DNA from: an uncultured Alphaproteobacteria bacterium
GTDB lineage: Bacteria > Pseudomonadota > Alphaproteobacteria > Geminicoccales > Geminicoccaceae
Reading direction: 5' to 3'
Length of the DNA stretch: 32,473 nt
Assembly (NCBI GenBank): GCA_937995535.1
Contig: CALKJU010000113.1
Location: forward strand, 1-32,473
Under the pieces are notes generated by a model that saw nothing but the letters and a program-made list of their open reading frames with translations, searched no databases and had not been told where the DNA came from. Positions within the stretch are counted from its first letter, which is position 1, and every line of letters begins with the position of its first letter. The translations under genes and the position numbers were made by a program. Shown in pieces: positions 15,420 through 24,111 of this stretch.

Positions 15420-17210
15420 TCAGAACGCGCGAACGCGCACGTAGGAGCCGGGCGCGTCCTCGAGTGCCGGCAACCCGCCGCCACCCGGCTCGCGCGCCGG
15501 CACCAACGGTCCGGACTGGGCCGCGTTCCAGCGCGCCCAGTCCTCCCACCAGGAGCCGTCGTGCTGCTCGGCCCCGGCCAGCCACTCGTCCGGATCGGGC
15601 GGCAGGGCGTCGTTGGTCCAGTAGCCGTACTTGCCCGACGCGGGCGGGTTGACGATCCCGGCGATGTGGCCGGAGCCGGCCAGCACGAAGCGCTTCTTGC
15701 CCTGATAGAGCTGCGTCGCGGCGTACGTGCTCTTCCAGGGCGCGATGTGGTCCTCGCGGGTCGAGACGAAGTATGTCGGCAGCTTGATGCGCCGCAGGTC
15801 GATCGGCACGCCGGCGAGGCTGATCCCGCCCGGCTCGACGAGCTTGTTCTCATGGTAGAACTTGCGCAGGTAGAAGCCGTGCATGGCCGCCGGCATGCGC
15901 GTGCTGTCGGAGTTCCAGTACAGCAGGTCGAATGGGAACGGGTCCTTGCCCATCAGGTAGTTGTTGATCACGAACGACCAGATCAGATCGTTCGCGCGCA
16001 GCATGTTGAAGGTGGTGGCCATCTCCGCACCGTCGAGATAGCCACGCTTGGCCATCATCGTCTCGATGCAGGCGAGCTGCTCCTCGTCGATGAACACGCC
16101 GAGTTCGCCCGGATCGCGGAAGTCGACGAGGCTGGTGAAGAAGGTCGCGGCCTTGATCCGCGTGTCGCGCTTGGCCGCCATGTAGGCCAGCGTGCAGGCG
16201 AGCAGCGTGCCGCCGAGGCAGTAGCCGATCACGGTCGCGTCCCGCTCGCCGGTCGCCTCACGCATCGCGTCGAGCGCGGCCAGCGGTCCCTCCAGCATGT
16301 AGTCCTCGAACGACTTGTGGGCGAGGCGCTCGTCCGGGTTGACCCAGGACAGGACGAATACGGTGAAGCCCTGCTCGACGGCGAAGCGGATGAAGCTGTT
16401 CCGCGGCTGGAGATCGAGGATGTAGAACTTGTTGATCCAAGGCGGAATGATCATCAGTGGCCGCTTGTAGACCTGTTCGGTACGCGGCGCATATTGCAGG
16501 AGCTGCATCAGCTCGTTCTGGTAGACGACCTTGCCCGGGGAGGTCGCGATGTTGCGACCGACCTCGAACGCATCGAGGTCGGTCATGCGGATCGCGAGCC
16601 GGCCCTTGCCGCGGTCGAGGTCGTCGAGCATGTTCTTGAGGCCGCGCAGCAGGTTTTCGCCGCGCGTCTCGAGCGTCAGCCGCAGCACCTCCGGGTTGGT
16701 CATGACGAAGTTCGAGGGTGCCAGCGCGTCGACGAACTGGCGCGTGTAGAACTCGATCTTCTGGCTCTGCTTGAGATCGGCGTCGCCGGCCTTCTGCGCC
16801 CGCTCGACGAGGAACCGCGCCGCCAGGAGATAGGACTGCTTGATGTAGTCGAAGAGCACATTCTCGTGCCAGGCGGCATCCTTGAAGCGGCGGTCGGTCC
16901 GGTCGGGCACGATCACCGGCTCCGCCTCCTGCCCGAGCATCCGCTGCGTCGTCGCCTGCCACAGGCGGACGTAGTTCTGCCAGAGATCGAACTGGGCCTG
17001 GACGAGGTCGAGCGGGTTGGCGACCAGCCGACGGGTCAGTTCGAGGAACGTCTGCCCGAGCTGGACCGCGTCGGCGTGCTGTGCGTCGCCATTCGTGAGC
17101 TGCTGGCGGGCTAGGAAGTCCTCGATCAGCCCGCGGCTGCGCTCGGCGATGCCGCTGACGATCTGGGCGACCTCGCTCTCGCTCGCCGTCAGCTCCTGTT
17201 GCTGCGCCAT
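15420..17210 (-). CDS. phaC: Class I polyhydroxyalkanoate synthase
   Basis: The 596-residue enzyme polymerises (R)-3-hydroxyacyl-CoA into PHA storage granules. The catalytic triad is readable: lipase-like box GYCLGG with Cys331, Asp487 in STREDHIAPW and His515 in GSGHIAGIVNPP. The N-terminal domain includes NPLDLVQAQFDLWQNY near residue 65 and the RFKDAAWHENVLFDYIKQSYLL stretch typical of class I synthases. The conserved PPWINKFYILDLQP begins at 256. Length agrees with class I (about 560-600 residues, single subunit) rather than the shorter PhaE- or PhaR-dependent types. The start at 17210 follows an AGGGG site. It stands alone on the minus strand; phaA/phaB and phasin genes are not in the window. 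The C-terminal 35 residues are Gly/Pro-rich. Confidence 0.95.
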   Translation of the reverse strand: MAQQQELTASESEVAQIVSGIAERSRGLIEDFLARQQLTNGDAQHADAVQLGQTFLELTRRLVANPLDLVQAQFDLWQNYVRLWQATTQRMLGQEAEPVIVPDRTDRRFKDAAWHENVLFDYIKQSYLLAARFLVERAQKAGDADLKQSQKIEFYTRQFVDALAPSNFVMTNPEVLRLTLETRGENLLRGLKNMLDDLDRGKGRLAIRMTDLDAFEVGRNIATSPGKVVYQNELMQLLQYAPRTEQVYKRPLMIIPPWINKFYILDLQPRNSFIRFAVEQGFTVFVLSWVNPDERLAHKSFEDYMLEGPLAALDAMREATGERDATVIGYCLGGTLLACTLAYMAAKRDTRIKAATFFTSLVDFRDPGELGVFIDEEQLACIETMMAKRGYLDGAEMATTFNMLRANDLIWSFVINNYLMGKDPFPFDLLYWNSDSTRMPAAMHGFYLRKFYHENKLVEPGGISLAGVPIDLRRIKLPTYFVSTREDHIAPWKSTYAATQLYQGKKRFVLAGSGHIAGIVNPPASGKYGYWTNDALPPDPDEWLAGAEQHDGSWWEDWARWNAAQSGPLVPAREPGGGGLPALEDAPGSYVRVRAF

Positions 17211-17368
17211 CCATCGACCCCTTAAGATCACGCGGTAAGCACGGCGGCCCGCACGCTCCGGACCGGCCCGTGCCGAGTGCGCCACTGGCCCGTTGTTGTT
17301 CCGGTGCAATCGCCATCGTGCTCTTAATGGATCGCCGACCCCACGCCAACGGTTGCGAGCGCGGCGCG

Positions 17369-18196
17369 ATGTCCACCTGTCTGTGCCGCGGGCTTCACGC
17401 CACACTTCTCCTCGGATGTCTGGCGACGAGCGGGTGCGTCGGCGACGTCACGCCGGAGGTGGCCCAGGCGCCCTACCCTGACCTGCACGACGTCCCGACG
17501 CGCCCGATCGCCGACTTCACGCTCGCGCAGCGGCAGCAGATCCTGCGTGCCCTGGAGAGTGAACGGGCCGTGGCGGCCTGGGATCGACAAGCCGTGCGCG
17601 CGGATCTCGACCGTGGCGAGCCACCGGCGGGCCCGCGGCCGGAGCCGCTCGCGCAGCCGCAGGTGATCCCCGAGGGCGTCGCGGCGCTGCCGCCGCCGCC
17701 GGTGCCGGAGCCGCTGCCACCGGGTGGTGGCTATGTCGCCGATCTCGTCGTGCGCCGTCAGGTCACGGTCGAGCGCAACACCGGGCGGCTGACCAACTTC
17801 CTGCGCATCCTCGAAGAGCAATCGCAGCTCAACCGGCAGCTCGAGCAGGCCGGCCTCGGCACGCTCCCCGACCCGATCGTCGGCGGTCCCGGCGCGCCGG
17901 ACGCGGACCCGATCGCCCGGGTCGCGTTCGCCCGCGACAGCAGCGAGCCGCCGACCGACGTCGATCCGCTGCTCCGTGGGGTGATCGCCACCGCGACACG
18001 GGAACGCGCCCGGCTCGTCGTCGTCGGCGAGGGGACGCCGTCGCTGCTGGCGCTCAATCGCGCTCGGGCCGTGGCCGCGCGGCTGATGCGGCTCGGCGCG
18101 CCGACCGGTATGCTGAGCATGCGGTTGGGCGGGAGCGGCGACGAGGTGACGCTGCACCTGCTCGGCGCGGGCACGTTCCGGCCGGTCGCAGGCTGA
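17369..18196 (+). CDS. Putative lipoprotein with degenerate OmpA-like C-terminal region
   Basis: The 275-residue protein is not a family I can name. Starting at 17369 it has a lipoprotein-like signal with two candidate lipid cysteines (LLGC, and more likely ATSGC six residues later). A Pro-rich linker follows near residues 90-120 (LPPPPVPEPLPPGGG), then a charged region suggesting helices (NTGRLTNFLRILEEQSQLNRQLEQ). The last 70 residues (RARLVVVGEGTPSLLALNRARAVAARLMRLGAPTG, and a final strand EVTLHLL) recall the OmpA-like peptidoglycan-binding pattern, in which an LVVVGH strand is followed by LALNRARAVA. The conserved Asp and Arg ligand context is not obvious. It may be a diverged cell-envelope anchor. 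It is divergent from phaC, with 158 bp between starts and no clear promoter, and is followed by the aminotransferase gene after 61 bp. Confidence 0.65.
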   Translation: MSTCLCRGLHATLLLGCLATSGCVGDVTPEVAQAPYPDLHDVPTRPIADFTLAQRQQILRALESERAVAAWDRQAVRADLDRGEPPAGPRPEPLAQPQVIPEGVAALPPPPVPEPLPPGGGYVADLVVRRQVTVERNTGRLTNFLRILEEQSQLNRQLEQAGLGTLPDPIVGGPGAPDADPIARVAFARDSSEPPTDVDPLLRGVIATATRERARLVVVGEGTPSLLALNRARAVAARLMRLGAPTGMLSMRLGGSGDEVTLHLLGAGTFRPVAG

Positions 18197-18257
18197 GATT
18201 GCCGCGGAGCCGCCCGGCGCACCGGATCGTAAATGGCTTGCACAGAGGCCGTCCTCG

Positions 18258-19478
18258 ATGAAGGAACCCGAGTTCCACCGGATCCGGCGCCTGCCGCCCT
18301 ACGTCTTCGCCGAGGTCAACCGGATGAAGGCGGCGGCGCGCGCAGCCGGGCGCGACATCATCGATCTCGGCATGGGCAATCCCGATCAGCCGACGCCGCA
18401 GCACATCGTCGACAAGCTCACGGAGGCCGTGCGCGATCCCAAGGCGCACCGCTATTCGGTGTCGCGCGGCATTCCCGGCCTGCGCCGCGCGCTGGCCGGC
18501 TATTATGCGCGCCGCTTCGGCGTCCGGCTCGACCCCGAGAGCGAGGTCTGCGTGACGCTGGGCTCCAAGGAGGGGCTCGCCAACTTGGCGCAGGCGATCA
18601 CCGCGCCCGGCGACACGATCCTCGTCCCAAACCCGAGCTATCCGATCCACCCCTACGGCTTCATCATCGCCGGCGCGTCGATCCGCCACGTGCCGTTCGG
18701 GCCCGGGATCGACCTGATGGCGGAGCTGGCACGCGCCACCGAGCACTCGGTGCCGGCGCCGACCGCGATGATCCTCAACTTCCCTTCGAATCCGACAGCA
18801 CTGACCTGCGACCGCGACTTCTACCGCGAGGCCGTGGCGTTCGCCCGGCGCCGCGAGATGTTCATCCTGTCCGACATCGCCTACGCCGAGATCTATTTCG
18901 ACGAGCCGCCACCCTCGATCCTCGAGGTCGAGGGCGCCTTCGAGGTCGCGGTCGAGTTCAGCTCACTGAGCAAGACCTACTCGATGCCGGGCTGGCGGAT
19001 CGGCTTCGCCGCCGGCAACCGGCGCCTCGTCTCGGCGCTGACCCGGATCAAGTCCTATCTCGACTACGGCGCGTTCACGCCGATCCAGGTCGCCGCGACG
19101 GCGGCGCTCAACGGCCCGCAGGACTGCGTCGAGCAGGTGCGACGTCTCTACCGCGAGCGGCGCGACGTCCTGGTCGACGGCCTCGCCAAGGCCGGCTGGG
19201 CGATCCCCGCCCCGCCGGCGACGATGTTCTGCTGGGCACCGCTGCCGCCCAAGCTCGCCCATCTGGGCTCGCTCGGCTTCGCCAAGCTGCTGCTCGAGGA
19301 GGCCGAGGTCGCGGTGTCGCCGGGGATCGGCTTCGGCGAGTACGGCGAGGGCCATGTGCGGATGGCGCTGGTCGAGAACCGCCATCGGCTGCGTCAGGCA
19401 GTGCGCAACATCCGCGCCTTCCTCGCCCGGCGCGGCAACGCCGCGCCGGCTGACCTCGCTGCGCCGGCGGTCGCCTGA
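18258..19478 (+). CDS. Class I/II aminotransferase, AlaC / LL-diaminopimelate aminotransferase-like
   Basis: The 406-residue fold-type I PLP enzyme transaminates a small or diaminopimelate-type amino acid. The N-terminal LPPYVFAEVNRMKAAARAAGRDIIDLGMGNPDQPTP is typical of the AlaC/DapL group. Cofactor residues are Asp206 in LSDIAYAE, the Schiff-base Lys239 in SSLSKTYSMPGWR, and the phosphate/substrate Arg in HVRMALVEN near the C-terminus. ILNFPSNPTA near 172 holds the conserved Asn. In Alphaproteobacteria such genes commonly sit directly before hom and are annotated as LL-diaminopimelate or alanine transaminase; which activity holds here cannot be told. The hom start lies two bases after its stop, so the two are cotranscribed, suggesting a role in the aspartate family (lysine, threonine, methionine) or in alanine/pyruvate balance. 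Confidence 0.88.
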   Translation: MKEPEFHRIRRLPPYVFAEVNRMKAAARAAGRDIIDLGMGNPDQPTPQHIVDKLTEAVRDPKAHRYSVSRGIPGLRRALAGYYARRFGVRLDPESEVCVTLGSKEGLANLAQAITAPGDTILVPNPSYPIHPYGFIIAGASIRHVPFGPGIDLMAELARATEHSVPAPTAMILNFPSNPTALTCDRDFYREAVAFARRREMFILSDIAYAEIYFDEPPPSILEVEGAFEVAVEFSSLSKTYSMPGWRIGFAAGNRRLVSALTRIKSYLDYGAFTPIQVAATAALNGPQDCVEQVRRLYRERRDVLVDGLAKAGWAIPAPPATMFCWAPLPPKLAHLGSLGFAKLLLEEAEVAVSPGIGFGEYGEGHVRMALVENRHRLRQAVRNIRAFLARRGNAAPADLAAPAVA

Positions 19479-19480
19479 GC

Positions 19481-20773
19481 ATGGTCCGGCCCCTGCGCAT
19501 CGGCGTCGCCGGTCTCGGGACCGTCGGTGGCGGCGTGCTGCGGCTGCTTGCCGCCAACGGTGAGCGCATCGCGCAGCGCACCGGACGGCCGCTCGTCGTG
19601 ACCGCCGTCTGCGCGCGCGACCCGAGCAAGGACCGGGGCGTGGACACCTCCGGCCTGCGCTGGCACGGCCGCGCCGTCGACCTCGTCGCCGACCCGGAGG
19701 TGGACGTCGTCTGCGAGCTGATCGGCGGTGCCGACGGGCTGGCCCTCGACCTCGCCCGCACCAGCCTCGGCGCCGGCAAACCGCTGGTCACCGCGAACAA
19801 GGCGCTGCTCGCCATCCACGGCGCCGAGCTGGCGGCGCTGGCCGACCGCGCCGGTGTGCCGCTCGCCTTCGAGGCCGCGGTCGCAGGCGGCATCCCGATC
19901 GTGAAATCCCTTCGCGAGGGGCTCGCGGCCAACCGCGTCGCACGGGTCTATGGAATCCTCAACGGCACCTGCAACTACATCCTGACCCAGATGCGCGAGA
20001 CCGGCCGCGACTTCACCGCGGTGCTGGGCGAGGCGCAGGCGCTCGGCTACGCCGAAGCCGATCCGAGCTTCGACATCGACGGCATCGACACGGCGCACAA
20101 GCTGGCCCTCCTCGCGGCGCTGGCGTTCGGCGGCCGGCCGCGCTTCGACGCGATCCATGTCGAGGGCATCCGCCACGTCACCGCGCTCGACATCCAGTTC
20201 GCCGCCGAGCTCGGCTATCGGATCAAGCTGCTCGGCCTCGCCCGCATGACCGAGCTCGGCCTGGAGCAGCGTGTCCACCCCTGCATGGTCCCGAACGCCG
20301 CGCCGATCGCCGCGGTCGAGGGCGTGTTCAATGGCGTGGTGGTCGACGGCGACTTCGTGGACAGCGTCGTGCACGAGGGGCGCGGCGCCGGGGCCGGCCC
20401 GACCGCCTCCGCGGTCGTGGCCGATCTCATCGACATCGCACGTGGCTCGCGCGTTCCCGCCTTCGGCGTGCCGGCCACGGCGCTCGCCGACCACCGGATC
20501 GCGCCGATCGCCAGCCATCTCGGCTGCTACTACATCCGCCTGCTGGTCGTGGACCGGCCGGGCGTCCTTGCGGATGTGTCGGCGGTGTTGCGCGACCACC
20601 GGGTCTCCATCGAGGCGCTGATCCAGCGCGGCCGCAACCCCGATCAGCCGGTCCCGATCGTGCTCACCACCCACGAGACTGTCGAGGCGCAGATGACCGG
20701 CGCGCTCGCGCGGATCGCGGCGCTGGACGCGGTACTCGAGCCGCCGCGCATGATTCGAATCGAGAAGCTGTAG
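19481..20773 (+). CDS. hom: Homoserine dehydrogenase with ACT domain
   Basis: The 430-residue enzyme reduces aspartate semialdehyde to homoserine, the branch to threonine and methionine. The NAD(P)-binding GLGTVGGG lies at residues 11-18, followed by VTANKALLA, the GGIPIVKSL segment, GILNGTCNYILTQM and the catalytic region AEADPSFDIDGIDTAHKL. The last 80 residues (YYIRLLVVDRPGVLADVSAVLRDHRVSIEALIQ) are an ACT domain, the allosteric module that usually senses threonine in this enzyme, so feedback inhibition is likely. There is no fused aspartokinase, and the length fits the monofunctional form. It is the second gene of a plus-strand run; glpX follows after 35 bp. Confidence 0.95.
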   Translation: MVRPLRIGVAGLGTVGGGVLRLLAANGERIAQRTGRPLVVTAVCARDPSKDRGVDTSGLRWHGRAVDLVADPEVDVVCELIGGADGLALDLARTSLGAGKPLVTANKALLAIHGAELAALADRAGVPLAFEAAVAGGIPIVKSLREGLAANRVARVYGILNGTCNYILTQMRETGRDFTAVLGEAQALGYAEADPSFDIDGIDTAHKLALLAALAFGGRPRFDAIHVEGIRHVTALDIQFAAELGYRIKLLGLARMTELGLEQRVHPCMVPNAAPIAAVEGVFNGVVVDGDFVDSVVHEGRGAGAGPTASAVVADLIDIARGSRVPAFGVPATALADHRIAPIASHLGCYYIRLLVVDRPGVLADVSAVLRDHRVSIEALIQRGRNPDQPVPIVLTTHETVEAQMTGALARIAALDAVLEPPRMIRIEKL

Positions 20774-20808
20774 GTCGAGCAGCACGAGCCGCGAGAATCG
20801 AGGAGGCC

Positions 20809-21801
20809 ATGACCGAATATCAGAGCGAGGACCGCAACCTAGCGTTGGACAGCGTGCGTGTCACCGAGGCGGCGGCGATCGCCAGCGCCCGGCTGATGGG
20901 CCGCGGTGACGAGAAGGCGGCCGACCAGGCAGCCGTCGACGCCATGCGCCAGGCGCTCAACGTGCTGGACATCGCCGGGACCGTCGTCATCGGCGAGGGC
21001 GAGCGTGACGAGGCGCCGATGCTCTACATCGGCGAGACGGTCGGTACCGGGAAGGGCCCCAGGGTCGACATCGCGCTCGACCCGCTCGAGGGCACCACCA
21101 TTACCGCCAAGGGCGGGCCCAATGCGATCTCCTGCATCGCCATGGCCCCGCAGGGTGGCTTCCTCAACGCACCCGACACCTACATGGACAAGCTCGCGGT
21201 GGGCGGCGACCTGCCGGCGGGCTTGATCGACATCACCAAACCGCCGGCCTGGAACCTCGCGCGTATCGCCGAGGCCAAGGGGATCGGCGTCGAGGAGCTG
21301 GTCGTCCTGATCCTCGACAGGCCACGCCACCAGCAGCTCATCGCCGACGTGCGCGCCACCGGCGCGCGCATCCGCCTGATCTCCGACGGCGACGTCGCCG
21401 GGGTCATCGCCACCGCCCGGCCCGGCACCGGCATCGACGTCTACATGGGCATCGGCGGGGCGCCCGAGGGCGTGCTCGCCGCCGCGGCGCTACGCTGCAT
21501 CGGCGGCCAGTTCCAGGGGCGCCTGCACTTCCGCAACGAGGAGGAGCGCGCGCGGGCACGGCGCATGGGCATCGCCGACCTCGACCGGATCTACACGCTC
21601 GAGGAGCTTGCCGCGGGCGACGTCATGTTCACCGCCACCGGGGTCACCGACGGGACGATGCTCAAGGGCGTGCGCCGGGTCGGCCACCGGCTGCTGACCC
21701 AGTCGATCGTGATGCGCTCGAAGACCGGCACGGTGCGAACCATCGAGGCCGAGCACAATATCGCCGTCAAGACCGGCGTCGTACCGCATTTCGCTCGCTG
21801 A
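20809..21801 (+). CDS. glpX: Class II fructose-1,6-bisphosphatase
   Basis: The 330-residue GlpX-type phosphatase hydrolyses fructose-1,6-bisphosphate in gluconeogenesis, and in some alphaproteobacteria also sedoheptulose-1,7-bisphosphate. Metal-binding signatures are GEGERDEAPMLYIGE near residue 62 and the inositol-phosphatase-like DPLEGTT at 91-97, followed by GPNAISCIA. Substrate-binding parts are DRPRHQQLI, the RLISDGDV stretch and MGIGGAPEGVLAAAA. The length and the TGVTDGTMLKGVRR segment fit GlpX rather than the class I Fbp. A clear GAGGAGG precedes the ATG. It is placed between hom and recJ, an order common in alphaproteobacteria by my recollection and probably reflecting co-expression rather than shared metabolism. 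Confidence 0.95.
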   Translation: MTEYQSEDRNLALDSVRVTEAAAIASARLMGRGDEKAADQAAVDAMRQALNVLDIAGTVVIGEGERDEAPMLYIGETVGTGKGPRVDIALDPLEGTTITAKGGPNAISCIAMAPQGGFLNAPDTYMDKLAVGGDLPAGLIDITKPPAWNLARIAEAKGIGVEELVVLILDRPRHQQLIADVRATGARIRLISDGDVAGVIATARPGTGIDVYMGIGGAPEGVLAAAALRCIGGQFQGRLHFRNEEERARARRMGIADLDRIYTLEELAAGDVMFTATGVTDGTMLKGVRRVGHRLLTQSIVMRSKTGTVRTIEAEHNIAVKTGVVPHFAR

Positions 21802-21809
21802 CCGCGCCC

Positions 21810-23561
21810 GTGGAGGTCGCCCGCAGCGCACTCGGCCGGCGCTGGCGGCTGCGCCTGTGCGACGACGCGCTGGCCCTGGCGCTCAGCCAGCGGCTCGGTC
21901 TGCCCGAGATCGTCGCCCGGATCATGGCCGGGCGCGGGATCGGTCTCGCGACCGCGGACGAGTTCCTCGAGCCGCGGCTGCGCACGCTGCTGCCCGACCC
22001 GTCGCACCTCCTCGACCTCGATGCCGGCACCGCGCGCCTCGCCGACGCGATCGCGGCCGGCGAGCCGATCGGCATCATCGGCGACTACGACGTCGACGGG
22101 GCGACCTCGACGGCGCTACTCGTCCGCTACCTGCGCGAGCTGGATATCGCCGCCCCGTTCGAGATCCCCGATCGGGTGGACGACGGCTACGGCCCCAATT
22201 CCGGCGCGTTCGAGCGCCTGGCCGCGCAGGGCTGCCGCCTCGTCGTCACCGTCGACAGTGGGACGACCGCATTCGAGCCCCTGCAGCAGGCACGGCGCCG
22301 GGGCCTCGACGTGATCGTCATCGACCACCACGCGGCCGAGGCGACGCTGCCGCCGGCGGTCGCGGTGATCAACCCGAACCGCCGTGACCAGGTCGACGGC
22401 GTCCGCACCCTCGCTGCCGTCGGCGTCACCTTCCTGCTCCTGGTAGCGCTCAATCGCGAGCTGCGCCGCCGCGGGCTGTTCGCGACGCGGGCGGAGCCGG
22501 CGCTGACCGACTGGCTCGACCTCGTGGCGCTCGGCACGGTCTGCGACGTGATGCCGCTCACCGGGCTGAACCGCGCCTTCGTGCGCCAGGGCCTGCGGGT
22601 CATGGCGCAGGGTCGCAACGCCGGGCTGCGCGCCTTGGCCGAGGTCGCGGGTCTCGCGTGGCCGCCCGCCTGTTGGCAGCTGGGCTTTGTCCTCGGGCCG
22701 CGGATCAACGCCGGCGGGCGGATCGGCCGCTCGAGCCTCGGCGCGAGGCTGCTGTGCAGTACCGACGCGAGCGAGGCGGCGGGTCTGGCACAGCGCCTGC
22801 ACGACCTGAACGCGCAACGGCAGGCGATGGAGCGCGAGCAGCTGACGCTTGCCGAGGACTGCGTCGCCGCGGCCAGCGCGCGCGGCGAGCCGGTACTGGT
22901 CGCGGCGGACAGCGCCATCCATCCGGGCATCGCCGGGCTGGTCGCGGCGCGGCTCGCCGAGCGCCACCGCCGCCCGGCGGTGGTCATCGCGCTCGACGCC
23001 GCGGGGACGGGACGCGGCTCGGGACGCTCCGTGCCCGGCTTCGACCTCGGTGCCGCGGTCCAGGCCGCGCGCGCAGCCGGCCTTCTGGTTCACGGTGGCG
23101 GGCACCCGATGGCGGCGGGACTCACCGTCACCGCCGCGAAGCTGCCGGCACTCCGGGCATTTCTCGTCGAACACGCCACCATGGCGGCCTGCCCGGTCGG
23201 TCGCGCGCCGGAGGTCGAGATCGACGCCGCCGTCGCGACGACCGGGATCACGCGCGATCTCGCCGTCGGGCTCGAGCGGCTGGGTCCGTTCGGCGCCGGC
23301 AACCCGGCCCCGTTGTTGGTCCTGACGGACGCACGGGTGGTCGAGGCCCGGCCGGTCGGCCCCGGCCATGTGAGCTGCACCCTGACCGGCGCAGGCGGCG
23401 GTCGTCTCCGTGCGATCGCGTTCCGTGCCCGGGCGACACCGCTCGAGGGGGTGCTCGCTCCGGGCCGGCACCTACATCTGGCTGGACGGGTGACGCTTAG
23501 CCGATTTCAAGGTGAGGAGCGCGCCGAGCTACAGATCGAGGATGCCGCCGAGCCCGTGTAG
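21810..23561 (+). CDS. recJ: Single-stranded-DNA-specific exonuclease RecJ
   Basis: The 583-residue protein is RecJ, a 5'-3' single-strand DNA exonuclease used in recombination and mismatch or base excision repair. The DHH phosphoesterase core has GDYDVDGATSTALL at residues 91-104, VTVDSGTT near 147 and the name-giving DHH at 172-174 (VIDHHAAEA), then LGTVCDVMPL. The DHHA1 part carries the GRSVPGFDL and GGHPMAAGLTV motifs, and a C-terminal OB-fold of about 110 residues begins around FGAGNP. The start is a GTG eight bases after the glpX stop, with no good ribosome-binding site, so translation may be coupled to glpX. Later ATGs would remove conserved N-terminal sequence. It is the last protein gene of this plus-strand run, and tRNA-Glu follows 54 bp on. 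Confidence 0.95.
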   Translation: MEVARSALGRRWRLRLCDDALALALSQRLGLPEIVARIMAGRGIGLATADEFLEPRLRTLLPDPSHLLDLDAGTARLADAIAAGEPIGIIGDYDVDGATSTALLVRYLRELDIAAPFEIPDRVDDGYGPNSGAFERLAAQGCRLVVTVDSGTTAFEPLQQARRRGLDVIVIDHHAAEATLPPAVAVINPNRRDQVDGVRTLAAVGVTFLLLVALNRELRRRGLFATRAEPALTDWLDLVALGTVCDVMPLTGLNRAFVRQGLRVMAQGRNAGLRALAEVAGLAWPPACWQLGFVLGPRINAGGRIGRSSLGARLLCSTDASEAAGLAQRLHDLNAQRQAMEREQLTLAEDCVAAASARGEPVLVAADSAIHPGIAGLVAARLAERHRRPAVVIALDAAGTGRGSGRSVPGFDLGAAVQAARAAGLLVHGGGHPMAAGLTVTAAKLPALRAFLVEHATMAACPVGRAPEVEIDAAVATTGITRDLAVGLERLGPFGAGNPAPLLVLTDARVVEARPVGPGHVSCTLTGAGGGRLRAIAFRARATPLEGVLAPGRHLHLAGRVTLSRFQGEERAELQIEDAAEPV

Positions 23562-23615
23562 GCCGGCCACTTCCCCTTGATCTTGCGTGAGCTCACCGGT
23601 AAGCAGCGCGGCTGC

Positions 23616-23690
23616 GCCCCCATCGTCTAGAGGTCAGGACATCGCCCTTTCAAGGCGGAAGCACGGGTTCGATTCCCGTTGGGGGCACCA
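23616..23690 (+). tRNA. tRNA-Glu (anticodon TTC)
   Basis: This 75-nt gene folds as a standard cloverleaf. The acceptor GCCCCCA pairs with TGGGGGC and the 3' CCA is encoded. The anticodon arm CGCCC/GGGCG-like stem encloses CTTTCAA with anticodon TTC, reading GAA/GAG. The T-arm contains GGTTCGATTCC. It lies 54 bp behind recJ and could be read from the same transcript or from its own promoter, which I cannot identify with confidence. Confidence 0.97.
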
Positions 23691-23703
23691 ACCGGTCGCG
23701 ACC

Positions 23704-23740
23704 CGAAAAAAGACGGCCGCCAGCTTGACGCGGCGGCCGT
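23704..23740 (-). terminator. Rho-independent terminator of the aromatic operon
   Basis: ACGGCCGCC (23713-23721) and GGCGGCCGT (23732-23740) form a perfect 9-bp stem with a 10-base loop. Read on the minus strand the stem is followed by TCTTTTTT, the classic intrinsic terminator layout. It lies 153 bp beyond the DUF2783 stop and is probably where the leftward operon ends. On the plus strand, just past tRNA-Glu, the hairpin lacks a T-tract. Confidence 0.8.
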
Positions 23741-23892
23741 ATCGAAATGGACGAGTCGGCGCGGGGGCAACCAACCCGTCACGCGTTCACCTGCGTGACC
23801 GCGCCCTTCGATCATAATGCGCGATCCGCCCGCTGTCCGCCCCGAATCCGATCTGGCGGGCGCATTTCGTCGCACCATGTCGGGTCGCTCGG

Positions 23893-24111
23893 TCAGGTCG
23901 TGCGCTGCGAAGGATCACGCGGGTGGCGCCGTGCAGCGGCGATCACGGCGCGGATCCGCTCCCTGTCGCCGATCGCGTTGGCCAGCAGCAGCACGAGGCG
24001 GACGTTGAGTCGGTGGCTTTCCTCGGGCGTGAGCCCGGCATGCGCTTCGATCAGCATCGCGTAGACATCGTCGGCCGCGCTGCCGAGCCGGTCGGCACCG
24101 ATCTCGTTCAC
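23893..24111 (-). CDS. DUF2783 small protein, possible monooxygenase coupling protein
   Basis: The 72-residue protein looks like the DUF2783 family: an acidic N-terminus, then the helical DDVYAMLIEAHAGLTPEESHRLNVRLVLLLANAIGD and a basic RIRAVIAAARR tail. No catalytic residues are apparent. It overlaps the stop of the flavin monooxygenase gene by four bases (ATGA), so the two proteins are likely made in matched amounts. In Pseudomonas putida U, 3-hydroxyphenylacetate hydroxylase consists of a flavoprotein MhaA and a small coupling protein MhaB of similar size. The present pair has the same layout, and I infer, without an alignment, that this gene may be the MhaB equivalent. It is the last gene of the operon. 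Confidence 0.78.
   Translation of the reverse strand: MNEIGADRLGSAADDVYAMLIEAHAGLTPEESHRLNVRLVLLLANAIGDRERIRAVIAAARRHPRDPSQRTT

Noticed and set aside
15561..17114. 517-codon plus-strand open frame antisense to phaC
   Set aside because: It is a mirror of the phaC codons, with low-complexity composition and no motif.
23627..23878. 83-codon minus-strand frame running over tRNA-Glu and the terminator
   Set aside because: It crosses a certain tRNA and an intrinsic terminator, so it is a chance frame.
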